DNA from: Adiantum capillus-veneris
Taxonomy: Eukaryota; Streptophyta; Polypodiopsida; Polypodiales; Pteridaceae
Assembly: GCA_014529385.2 (NCBI GenBank)
Contig: CM043971.1
Span: forward strand, 53,173,209 to 53,237,208
Direction of reading: 5' to 3'
Length of the DNA stretch: 64,000 nucleotides
A program made the translations under genes and the position numbers. Below, in pieces: positions 11,401 through 21,371 of this stretch. The notes under the pieces are model-generated. The model worked only from the letters and a program-made list of their open reading frames with translations, ran no database searches and was not told the origin of the DNA. How positions within the stretch are numbered: the first letter of the stretch is position 1; each line of letters starts with the position of its first letter.

Positions 11401-11718
11401 TGTTAGGATTTGGATCGTGCTAGCTATGGTGGATGAAAGAGAAACATGGTGTAAGTGTGTGAGTGTGTGTAAGCAAGGTTATCACTCAAGTGAATTAGGC
11501 TCCAAGATAGATTAGCTTGGACTCATAAACACAATCTTGAGTATTGACTTAGCTTAGCACAAGATCACCATAGACACGCATGTAGTGCAAAATGAGTTAT
11601 TCTTTATTGATTCAAGAAATGAGCCTTAAGTAGCTCTACATCCTTGCTCCACAGTATGTGGGATAAATCCACTCTCCTCTCCTTGACTCACACCTTAGGA
11701 CAAATCTCACACTTTACA
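11401..11718 (-). repeat. 5' LTR of the gag-only element
   Basis: 318 bp partner of 8623-8940, followed at 11719 by the ATATG target duplication. The pair differ at only a few positions by eye, so the insertion is fairly young. Confidence 0.93.
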
Positions 11719-11723
11719 ATATG

Positions 11724-11805
11724 GTCAGAGTTTAGGGATAAGGATTTAGGTTCAAAGTTCAAGGTTAAAGGTATTGGGTTTATGGTTTAGGATTACGGTT
11801 CTGGG
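11724..11805 (+). repeat. Telomere-like repeat, right part (degenerate)
   Basis: Imperfect TTTAGGG-type units: GTTTAGGGATAAGG, ATTTAGG, GGGTTTATGG, TTTAGGATTACGG, GGGTTTAC. It starts right after the ATATG duplication of the inserted element and passes directly into satellite at about 11806. Confidence 0.65.
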
Positions 11806-12690
11806 TTTACAATGCATAGTATGGATCGAAACCGCTCAAACCATATTGGATGGCGACAAGACTTTGCACCAATGAGGATGAGCACCATTTACCCCCCCCA
11901 TGCAAATTTTAACAGTCATTTGATATGGTTTGGGTGATCAAGGTCCATACTATGCACTAAAATGGACCATATGGTTCATACAACCTATTTTAGCGCATAA
12001 TATGGGTCTTGATCACCCAAACTATATTGGATTGCCACAAGAGTTTTCATGGGTGGGGGGTGAGCACCATTATCCCACCCCTACAAATTTGCACAACCAT
12101 CCAAATTGGTATGGACGTTCAAGGCCCATACTATGTGCTAAAATAGGTTGTATGAGCCATACGGTTTGTTTTAGCGCATAGTATGGTTCGAGACTGTCCA
12201 AGCCATATTGGATGGTCACAAGACTTTTCAGGGGTGGAGGTGAGCACCATTATCTAATCCCTACAAGGTTGCACAACCATCCAATATGGTATGAGTGGTC
12301 AAGGCTCATACTATGTGCTAAAATGGGTTGTATGAGTCATGTGGCTTTCATTTTAGCACATATTATGGTTCAAAACTGGACAAACTATATTGGATGAATA
12401 AAAGACTTTATACGGGTGGGAATGAGTGCCATTAATCTACCCATGCAATTTCATAGCTATCTGATATGGGCGGTCAAGGCCCTTACAATGCACTAAAATG
12501 GGTTGTATGAGACATATGGCCCATTTTAGTGCATAGTATGGATCGGGACTGCCCAAACCATATTGGATGGCTCTAAAACTTTTTATGGGTGGGATTGAGC
12601 ACAAATTACCCATGCGTGCAAAGTTGCCATCCATCCGTTAAATGGGATGTATGGCTCATACGACCCATTTTAGGACATAGTATAAGTCGG
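11806..12690. repeat. 180-bp palindromic satellite, second block (about 5 monomers)
   Basis: Same monomer as 3658-7150, with landmarks near 11920, 12100, 12280 and 12460. It ends in mid-monomer at GTCGG, the target site of the Copia at 12691. Confidence 0.94.
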
Positions 12691-12919
12691 TGTTGGAATT
12701 AGGGTTGCAAGAAAACACACACAACTTGGAGAAGATGAAGGAAGCTCAAGACACACAACAAAGAGTGCATTGCTCAGTGTGTAATGGAACGATAGATAGC
12801 CCAAGAATGAATGGGCGTATATACAATGCACGGGGGGAAAAACCTCCTAGTGAGAGAAAAAATGCCCTGACGATCCTAAGTATGTTCACACACATCACTA
12901 CCACATGTATATGGTAAAA
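12691..12919 (-). repeat. 3' LTR of Copia copy 2
   Basis: 229 bp. Its outer end is TGTTGGAATT; its inner end has mutated from GGTAACA to GGTAAAA. Confidence 0.92.
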
Positions 12920-13058
12920 AGATCCCCCTTGGAGTGATGCGGTGAATGAGAGCTGGTACATGAGTAAAGGGAAGTGCCATGTCTTGAGGACATGATCAGG
13001 CCACAAAGGGGAATAAGCCCAAAGCTTTGCGGAAAGCTTCAAACTTCTCACACAATGC

Positions 13059-14450
13059 CTATGTGAAAAGATCTGCAAGGTTGTCTTGTGTTGGCACATA
13101 AGCCAAGCTGATCTCTCTTATTGAGAGCCTCTCCTTGACATAGTGGTAATGCACCTCAATGTGCTTTCTGCGAGCATGAAAAACTGGGTTCCTCGCAACT
13201 GCCAATGCACTGTGACTGTCAATGTAGATAGTGTTGGCAGTGTCCTGTCCAAACACCCAAATCATCCATAAGGCATCTGAGCCATACACGCTCAATTGTA
13301 GCTGTGAAGACTTCCTTGTACTCAGCCTCACAACTAGAAGTGGCCACAGTAGGTTGCTTCTTGCTCAACCATGATATACATGAACTGCCAAGCATGAAAC
13401 AAAAACCACTTGTGGACACTCGCATGTCAAAACAACCAGCCCAATCTGAGTCCGAAAAAGCATGTAAGTCTAGCGTCAATGATCCCCCCTTGGGATAAAA
13501 CAAGCCAAGATGTAAAGTGCCACTCAAGTAGCAAAAAATCCTCTTGACAAACTGCCAATGCTTAGACCCTGGTCTATACACGAATCTACTGACCTGTGAG
13601 ACTGCAAACTGAATATCTGACCTCGTATTGCATACATAAATGAGGCATCTAACATTAGTTTGGTAAAGAGTGACATTTGCAGGATCACCAGCATCATGAA
13701 GACTCAATTTTAAACCTGTTTTCATGCGAGTGGAAATATGTTTGCAATCCTCAAGTCTAAACTTACATAGCAATGTCTCTATGTAACTTTTCTGACACAA
13801 GGCAATACCACCATTACACTGCTTAAACTGTATACCCAAGTAATCATGCAACAATACCAAATCTTTCATCTTGAAAGTAGCATTCAAATTAGCCTTAAAT
13901 TCAGTAATATGTCTCTCATTTGGTCCAATGATCAACAAATCATTCACTTAAAGAACCACAATGAGAACTACATCGCCCTCACGCTTTACATACAATGTGT
14001 TCTCTTTTGGACTATTACGAAAGCCTCGTTTGACCAAATGAGTGTCAACCTTCTTATACCAAGCACGAGGAGATTTACATTTGCATATTTTATCCTCTTG
14101 TCCTTTCTTGACAAAACCGTGGGGCTGCGCTACATAAAATTCCTCAAATATGTCACCATTCAAGAAAGCAATAACAATGTCTGATTAATGTACATCCCAA
14201 CCAAAATGAGATCCCAATGCACATAGAAAACGCAGAGTAGTAGTCCTACAACAAGTGGAAGAAAAAGTCTCTTCATAATCTATGCCTTTTTGTTGTGCAT
14301 AACCCTTTGCAACAAGTCAAGCATTATAGCCATCAATCTCACCATTTGGCTTGTGTTTCAACTTCTAAGCCAACTTCGTACCAAGTGCCTTTTTACCAGG
14401 AGGCAAATCACATAAAGTCCATGTGTCATTTTCTATAAGTGCATCATATT
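13059..14450 (-). pseudogene. Copia reverse transcriptase and RNase H (copy 2), catalytic box destroyed
   Basis: From the minus strand: RT begins about 14450, passes HGFVKKG and LYVKREGD, and reaches the place of the YVDD box. There it reads stop-V-N-D (stop codon at 13948-13950, Asp to Asn next to it), so the polymerase is dead twice over. After it come LGIQF, RSDIQFAVSQVSRF, SDSDWAGC and KKQPTVATSSCEAEY, with the RNase H tail IYIDSHSALAVARNP and HIEVHYHYV. A frameshift separates 13219-13947 from 13059-13331. The order and motifs are unmistakably Copia. Confidence 0.92.
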
Positions 14451-14850
14451 CTCATTGCATGGCAACCATCCAATTGTTTGAATTTTGTGCTTCGTCAAAA
14501 GACAGAGGTTCCTCAACATCATGGAAGCTAGACACATCCAAAGCATAACAATCTGATGCATAAGATGCATGGCGAGAACCTGAACGATTACAACTACACA
14601 AAGGTGCATCCAATTTACTGTCACATAATGTATGCACCAACCATTTCGGCATACCTCTAGCCTTATCATTTTCAGCCCTTTCCTCATCAAGTACATCATG
14701 TACATTTGCATCACTAATAGGTTGATCTGTAGCATTTTCAGAAACCCCCATATGCTATACATTTTGCTCATTGAATTTACATTCGAACTTCTACCACTGA
14801 GAAGAGGCAAAAAAGTGTCATAAATGTCATGTGAGCTTACATTACTGTCT

Positions 14851-16328
14851 CTAATACATGACAACAAGGGCTGAATAGAATCTTCCATAAACACAACATC
14901 CCGTGAATATGCTTTGTTTGTGGATGATACAACCTGTAACCTTTTCTTTCATCTCTATAACCAACAAAAATACATTTGATAGCCTTATCGTCCAATTTTT
15001 TGCATTGTATTTATGGCACCAAAGCATATGCCAAACAGCCAAAAACACGCATGTGCTCAATAGAAGGCTTTCTATCATGTCATGCCATGCTTCGTATGGA
15101 GTAATAGACTGCAAAGCTTTCATAGCACACCTGTTTAGTACATAAGTGGCACACATGATGGCCTCAAGCCAAAAATAATGCAGCAAAGCTTGACTTTTGA
15201 CCATACATCGTGCCATTTCTATAAGTGACCTGTCACACCATTTTGCTGAGGCGTATATGGCATTGTACATTGGTGTTTTATCCCATGACTAGCCAGAAAT
15301 GCATTAAATTCATGAGACATATACTCCCTCCCTCGATCGGAACGGAGGGTGCCCATAGTATATTTCGAGACATTTTCAGCCATAGCCAAAAATTTCTTGA
15401 AGCACATAAATACCTCGGACTTTGATTTAAGCGGGCATACCCACGCATGCCTGGAGTAATCATCAACAAAAGTCACGAAGTAAAGGTAATTGCCCAAGGA
15501 CGGAGTTTGCATGGGCCCACAAACATCATTATGCACAAGCTGCAACCTGCATGTGGCCCTGATTGAACCATCCTTTGGAAACTTAGAATGTTGCATCTTA
15601 CCCAAAATGCAGCCTTCACAAACATGTTTGACAGGTGCTTCAAGAGGCAGCAAAGAAGCAACCATATCAAATTTTTGCAAAGAGAGAAAACTGGCAAAAT
15701 TCAGATGATCAAAACGTGCATGCCAAAGTTTACATCTGAGATAGCCTTTGAATCCAAAACTGCATTTGCAAAATTTTTTTCCACACTTGTCATACAAAGT
15801 GAGCTTATACAACCCACGATATAAAATGCCATATGCAACAATTTTATCACCGAAACTGAGATCGTGTACTGTACATCTGTCATCCACAAATTTGACTACA
15901 AGACCAAGTCTAGCAAGTGTAAATACAGACAAAAGATTCTTCTTAATCCCAGGTACATGAAGTGCATCAATAAGTGTGAAAGAACTACCATTTGCAATAG
16001 TAAGCACAATATTTCCAACTCCCTAAACCGGATAAGAGGCATTGTTGGCACAAGTAACTAAATTCCCACGAGGGATAGACTCCAAAGAGGTGAACAAATC
16101 AGGATGTGAGGTAATGTGCTTTGTAACACCACTGTCAAAATACCACACATGTGAATCTGCAGCAACTGACATGCATGCATCATGGACAACAAGATTATAG
16201 GTACAATCTGCACTAAAATCCCATTTTGCATTAACATCAACATCACAATCTCCTTTCACAGAAGACTCAACAATAGCTGCATTTGTAGTGGAACCATCCA
16301 CTTTCTTCTTAGCCTCTTTGGCCTTCAA
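14851..16328 (-). pseudogene. Copia protease and integrase (copy 2), broken
   Basis: Minus-strand order: protease WYFDSGVTKHITSH (about 16110-16150), GAG-pre-integrase with LWHARFDHLNF, Cys region HVCEGCILGK, then core motifs VHNDVCGPMQTP, TFVDDYSRHAW and MGTLRSDRGREYMS, followed by PYTPQQNGV (about 15240). The core Asp residues are present, but the frame is lost after QQNGV, and a short deletion there removes part of the NRSL helix. The remaining part (14851-15220) continues in another frame. Confidence 0.9.
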
Positions 16329-16345
16329 CTTAGGACACTACTTGA

Positions 16346-17212
16346 TCAAGTGATCATTAGCTTTATAATAATGGCAACACATCTTCTTTTTTCCCTTATG
16401 ACCAAAATTTCTAGACGAATTGCTTTCAACAGAAGCATTAGGAACATGTGATTTTCCACTCGGAGAAGAACCATAAGAAGTGGTTGCATTCCACCCTTTC
16501 TTTGAGCAACAATAAAAGCATGTTCAATTGCACGTTGTCTAGTCCTGTTTTTTTTGGAAAGTGACTCTTGCAATAGCAACGTGCACAATGCATCAAACTT
16601 GACAACTTCAACATTTCCTTGGGTCATGAGTCTCCAAGTACTAGCAAAAGTCTAGTAAGAGTCTGGCAAGGCATCAAGAACAGTCTGCACAAGGGAGTTG
16701 TCTGAAATGACTTCACTTGCAAAAATAAGTTCCTCATCGATATCCTTGACACCAGCAAGGAAAGTGTCCATATCATCTTCCTCATGCATAATCTTCAACT
16801 CCAGCTCTTTACACAACAATGCAATTTTTGCCTCATTGCGGCTTGCATAAAGACCAACCAGAATATCAGCCTGGTTTGCAGATTTTACAGAACGAATGTG
16901 AGGAGTAATGGTGCGCTTCACAGGCAACACAATCAACGCATGAACCTACTCATCGTTTATATCCCAACAAGCTTGTTCTGTCGTAGGCAAAACAACTCTA
17001 ACAATAGCAATCCTTGCAGCAAGACTTGCCCCATCCTCAACATCGCCTACATCCTCAGAACCAGGACGTGCATCAATGCCCTGAACAATATTCCAGACGC
17101 CCTTTGACACAAGAACATGCTGCATCATATAAGTCCACATAGGGTAATTGTCCCCATCCAATCTGTCCTCGGCAGCAAACATCTTGAACACATATATGTT
17201 GTTGTCAACCAT
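16346..17212 (-). pseudogene. Copia gag (copy 2), broken in three frames
   Basis: Start at 17212 (MVDNNIYVFKMF). Pieces lie at about 16946-17212, 16652-16936 and 16346-16627. Homologous to gag of copy 1 throughout (LDGDNYPMW, LCKELELKIMHEED, DALCTLLLQESLSKKNR). The zinc knuckle region has a stop next to it (about 16338). Confidence 0.88.
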
Positions 17213-17544
17213 GATAAATGCTACACCTAATGTGAAAACTGCCCGAAAAGAGGAGAAACAAAGCGGGAACAACACATGCTAAATAGCACAAACCATAGAA
17301 GACTATAATGGACCTGTTATGTAGAAAACAACACTGACAAAAATTCTACACAAAATGACAAAATAGCCTGTGCAATATTTCCTGTAGTGGAATGAGCCTG
17401 AATCAGAAATTCGAGCAGACTCCCAAAAAAAAATCGACTTGCGAACGCTTATCCAAGCTCACAAAAATTGAAGAAAGTGAGCAGACGTGTGCTGGAGCTG
17501 CTGGCAACTAAGCTCGGGAGGACGGAACCTGCTCTAATAACAAT

Positions 17545-17773
17545 TGTTGGAATTAGGGCTACAAGAAAACACACACAGCTTGGAGAAGAAGAAGGAAGCT
17601 CAAGGCACACAACAAAGAGTGTAGTACTTAGTGTGCAATGGAAAGATAGATAACCCAAGAATGAATGGGCGTATATACAATGCACAGGGGAAAAAACCTC
17701 CTAGTGAGAGAAAAAATGCCCTGGTGGTCCTAAGTGTGTTCACACACTTCACTACCATATGTATATGGTAACA
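17545..17773 (-). repeat. 5' LTR of Copia copy 2
   Basis: 229 bp, TGTTGG...GGTAACA on the plus strand, followed by the GTCGG duplication. Confidence 0.93.
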
Positions 17774-18228
17774 GTCGGGACCACCCAAACCATATCGGAT
17801 GACCGTGAGACTTTTCACGTGTGGGGGTGAGAACCATTTCCCCATCCTTGCAATATTTCACATGGATCAAATATGGGTTTGGGCGATCAAGGCCCATACT
17901 ATGTGCTATATGGTTCGTATGGCTCACATGGACAATTTTAGCGTATATTACATATCGGGACCTCCCAAAAGATATCGGATGGCCACAAAAATTTTCACGG
18001 GTGGAGGTGAGCGCTATTTCCCAACCCGTGCAAAGTTGCTTAGCCATCCAAACTACTATGGGTAGTCAAGGCCCATATTATGTGGCAAAATGGATCGTAT
18101 GGCTTGTACAGTCCATCTTAGCATATAGTATGGTTCGGAACCACCCAAACCATATCGGATGGCCACGTGACTTTGCACGGGTGGGTTTCAACTCCATTTC
18201 TCCACCCTTGCAAAGTCTCATGGCCATC
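17774..18228. repeat. 180-bp palindromic satellite, third block
   Basis: Resumes in mid-monomer after the Copia insertion and runs for about 2.5 monomers. It stops at a sharp boundary (GGCCATCC, then TTCTAGTTATAACAC) with GC-rich DNA. Apparent reading frames through here are products of the repeat. Confidence 0.92.
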
Positions 18229-18236
18229 CTTCTAGT

Positions 18237-19380
18237 TATAACACAGGTGGCCCCGTCGACGCTATTGGCCCCGTCATGGTGTCATCGGCCATGGCGTTGT
18301 CCACTTCGTTCTTCATGTACCCGTCGGCCCTCATCGACACACCCATCGTGTTGGCTTACCCATCCGCTCACACCGTCCCATTGTCACAGTCGTGCACGGC
18401 TCGTCGGCCTCATCGATGCTATCGGCTCCATCATGATGCAGTCAGTGATGACATCATCTGCTCCATGCTTTAAGCACCCGTTCACTTGTCGACCTGATCC
18501 ATCCCGTCATCGAAGACTTGCACGGATGACCCCTCGGTTGTCCTCCCTTGACGTAGTCGGCCCTGTCGGTGCACCCGACCTCGATCGGCCCTGTCATGTT
18601 GTCATCGACAATGACGTCATCCACTTCGTGCCTCACGTACTTGTTAGTCCTTGTCGACATACTTGGAGCATCAGCCCAACCGTCGGTCCACACCATCCCA
18701 TCAACGCATCCATACCCTCGGTTATCCTCCGTCCACGTAGTCGGCCACATCATGATGGAGTCTCCGGTGGCTCCGCTAAGCACCTATCGGCCCTCGTCTG
18801 TGCGCTTGCCTTCTCGCCGCACCACGAGCCATCCCATTAGTGCATTGGGTGTCGTCAATGGATGCGTTGTTCGCGCCCTCGGCCATTGCATCCCATCATG
18901 GAAACCTTCTCTTACAACCTTCCCCCAACAAGGGGGTTTCCCTCGTTTGCCGGCCCGTGGGTCATGGTTTTTGGGGGGTTTGTCGGCCCATGCCGAATTG
19001 TGTACAACTATAAGATAGTGGTGCTCAATTGAGATGGGAACGGGGCGGACCACGGAGCGAAGGATGGGTAAGGTGAGGTGACGAGTTGCCCGCACCCCTC
19101 TTGTGACGTTGGGATGCATTCCCCCCTCTCGGTCGAGTGCCAAGGCTACCTTCCACCGACAGGCTTAGGTACTTTCGGGCTGTTTTCAAGTCTCGGGGGG
19201 CTCAACACGCTTGGGGTGGCCGATGGGGCTTGATAGGCGATGAGTGATGACGGACCATGTCCAGGGCCGAGGCATCGACTACGGTGAGCTCCCACCGCGT
19301 GATCAAGGAACACGGCGGACATTTTTTCCGCCGCGACTACGTGCGGCTTGTGTCGATACGAAAGGTCTCAAACCTGTGTG
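18237..19380. repeat. GC-rich block with degenerate internal duplication (about 325-bp units)
   Basis: 18266-18390 and 18590-18715 resemble each other step by step (CCGTCATGGTGTCATCGGCC with CTGTCATGTTGTCATCGACA; GTCCACTTCGT with ATCCACTTCGT; CTCACACCGTCCCA with TCCACACCATCCCA). A third, weaker unit is visible at 18530-18600 and 18716-18796 (CCTCGGTTGTCCTCC with CCTCGGTTATCCTCC). Frames of 100-340 codons are open because GC-rich repeats lack stops. Their products show no family. The right part (18900-19380) is single copy here and not recognised. Confidence 0.6.
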
Positions 19381-19389
19381 CATAAGTAA

Positions 19390-19590
19390 ACAAAAATCTT
19401 TTTTTTTTTAAATCCTTTTTTGGTGATCCAATGATATTTCAAATTATTAGAATTTTATTATTAATTTATACTTTTTAAAAAAATACATTAAAATATAAAT
19501 TTTTTTGCTTAAATTACTACATACATAATTAGGTTGAGATATCTTGATTTTTAATTTATTTAAATTATTTTTAAAAATTAAAAATGACAT
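19390..19590. other. AT-rich stretch, nothing recognised
   Basis: Runs of T and A with no open frame and no element ends. Confidence 0.5.
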
Positions 19591-20035
19591 GGCTATTGAG
19601 GTGGCCATGCATCAATGACATAGTCATCGATGTGGCAAGCTGACGTGAATGATTGATGACATGGAATGCATAGGTAGAAAGATGAGGTGGCGGATGGGAT
19701 CCCCTCATTTGCCATGTCATATGATGATGTGTCAAAATGGTGACCAGGTGTCAAGGTGGTGATGTGGCATGCTTGGTGGCTCATGAGGTGGTGGCTCTGA
19801 TGTGGCAAGCCATGCAAGCAATACTTAACATGTGGCATGTGAGGTAGTGGATGACATGGCACTTAAGGTGAAGTGGCATGCAAGGTGGCACTGGAGGGTG
19901 GTGGATGAGTTGGCAATTAGAGTGACATGGCAAGCCAAGTGTTATGGTCAAAGTGTTGATTGTGGTGATGTGGAAGGTGAGATGGGGTGATGACATGGAC
20001 CTTTGGTGACATGGCGGCCTCTTTGTATGAGGTGG
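19590..20035. repeat. Degenerate minisatellite on ATGACATGGCA / GATGTGGCA
   Basis: The words TGACATGG, TGATGTGGCA and GAGGTGG recur every 15-35 bp across the whole stretch, with one strand strongly G/T-biased. No protein family can be seen in either direction. Confidence 0.7.
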
Positions 20036-20904
20036 ACTAGCCGATTAGGATTAAGAGAGTAGAACCAAGTCATGGTTGGTTAACAAGTGTCAAAAGTTCT
20101 AGGTTTGGTATTTACCAAACCTAAAGAGGCACACCTCAAGTGAATGGTACAAGTGAAAAAAAGTAAAACAATGAAAATGTGTCTTTCCCTTACTCAAATT
20201 GACTCAATTTTTTTCCTAAGAGGACCTTACACTAAGAGTTACGACATATATGAAAATTGAAATGAGTGGTAATGTACATTATTTATTAGTTTTTTTTAAA
20301 AAAATTATATCAAGGTTCTCTAAGCAGCCTTTGTTATTTTCTAAGGTAGATCTTTAAAAAATGAACTGTTGACATTTAATGTTTTTTGCATGGTCACATT
20401 CCTTGGGTCATAATCTATCAAATGACCGTAGGATCTTGCACGATAAGTTTTACATCATTAGAATCTGGTGTTAAAAAATTAGGTTTTTGTAAATAGAAAT
20501 TCTTACAAAGAAAAATGAATATTAACTATGCAAAGATCCAAAAAAATATCAATAAATCAAGTTAAATTGCTTGCCAAGTGAACATTTTATGTGCAAGAGG
20601 GTAAGTAAAGAAGAAAAGCCCATAAAAAGTTATAAGTGTTTCTTCATCAAGGTCACAATGACAAGGTGTGACAAGCTGAACCAAATTAGTCCTTGCACGA
20701 TAAAACTACCATTTAGATGTGAAAAAATGAAGATCGGAGCTTTCCATTGTGTTTGCAACTATGTGCTTTGTGTGGCTACCAAATCTTGCCTCTTCAAAGT
20801 AAGTGCAAGCAAGTCAAATGTACATAGGAATGACAAAAAAGAGGCTGTTCCTTGGCTGTCTTGGTGGGGACAATTGTTGAAAGTGGGTACACCTTATCAT
20901 GCAT
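20036..20904. other. No gene recognised
   Basis: AT-rich, low coding quality. A 114-codon open frame at 20571-20915 matches no family I know and starts in poor context. This may be the decayed downstream part of the minus-strand Gypsy relic that begins at 20905. Confidence 0.4.
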
Positions 20905-21371
20905 ACACCCCATGATTAATGTAAATCTTGTTACCTCGCAATCCTTGAAACACTACCTTGAGATGCTCTTTGTGTTGTTCCAAGAATTTAGAGTAGACTA
21001 TGGTATCATCAAAGATTACTCTAATCTAAGTCTATGTATACGAAACATACGTTCCATCATTCGATTGAATGTGGCCAGAGCATTTGTCAGTCCAAAAGAT
21101 ATTCATATAGCGCAACAGTTGTCCTGAAGGCTGTCTTGTGAATATCTTCTGGTATGATTTGTGTTTGATGATAGCCACTTTTGAGGTCTATTCTACTAAA
21201 GTAGGTAGAACCTTGTAGCTTATCATACAAATTCTCAATCTTTGGGAATGAGAAATCTATTCTTTATTGTTAATTAATTTAATGCATGATAGTCTACACA
21301 CATCAAGCACACATCCTGTATGTACCATCCTTTTTGTGAACATAAAACATGAGAACAAGATGGTGAAGAGC
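20905..21371 (-). pseudogene. Ty3/gypsy RT relic, downstream half (split by insertion)
   Basis: The minus strand reads MCVDYHALN, then LTIKNRFLIPKIENLYDKLQGSTYFSRID in pieces, DLKSGYHQ, HKTAFRTT and FDDTIVYSK (catalytic DD kept), with stops and frame changes. It ends abruptly at 21371, where the plus-strand Gypsy begins. Its upstream half is at 35268-35545 in the same orientation, and the two meet within the ...RPSS/SP... segment before the first RT motif. The shared AGAGC (21367-21371 and 35268-35272) is the insertion duplication. Confidence 0.88.

Larger units (their letters stand above)
8623..11718 (-). mobile_element. Non-autonomous LTR retrotransposon with only gag (TR-GAG-like), complete
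   Basis: Two 318-bp LTRs (8623-8940 and 11401-11718) with TGTT...TACA termini on the plus strand flank 2.46 kb. The 5-bp target-site duplication is ATATG at 8618-8622 and 11719-11723. On the minus strand the primer-binding site next to the 5' LTR reads TGGTAACAAAGC (about 11388-11400), and a polypurine tract AAGGGGAGG adjoins the 3' LTR (about 8941-8955). The single recognisable gene is a Copia-type gag; protease, integrase and RT are absent. Elements of this build are known as terminal-repeat retrotransposons with GAG domain and must borrow a partner's enzymes. A relic of the same family lies at about 52300-53344. Confidence 0.9.
12691..17773 (-). mobile_element. Ty1/copia retrotransposon, short-LTR family, copy 2 (complete, degenerate)
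   Basis: Both LTRs (12691-12919 and 17545-17773, 229 bp each) and a perfect 5-bp duplication GTCGG (12686-12690 and 17774-17778) are present. The polypurine tract AAGGGGGATC (minus strand, about 12920-12930) and a mutated primer-binding site (about 17528-17544) are visible. Gene order is gag-protease-integrase-RT-RNase H. Every domain is broken at least once. The GTCGG target is part of the satellite monomer (GGGTCGGGACCGCCC), so satellite sequence resumes on the far side exactly where it stopped. Confidence 0.95.

Noticed and set aside
17821-18840. Long open frame of 339 codons
   Set aside because: It starts in satellite DNA and ends in the GC-rich repeat block. The absence of stops follows from repeat composition, and the translation shows no domain.
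18900-19380. Possible ribosomal DNA spacer or promoter
   Set aside because: High GC and phrases like those in rDNA spacers are suggestive, but no part of 18S, 5.8S, 26S or 5S rRNA can be recognised in the window.
20571-20915. 114-codon frame as a possible gene
   Set aside because: Poor codon character, no family, no splice-linked neighbours; it runs into the Gypsy relic on the other strand.
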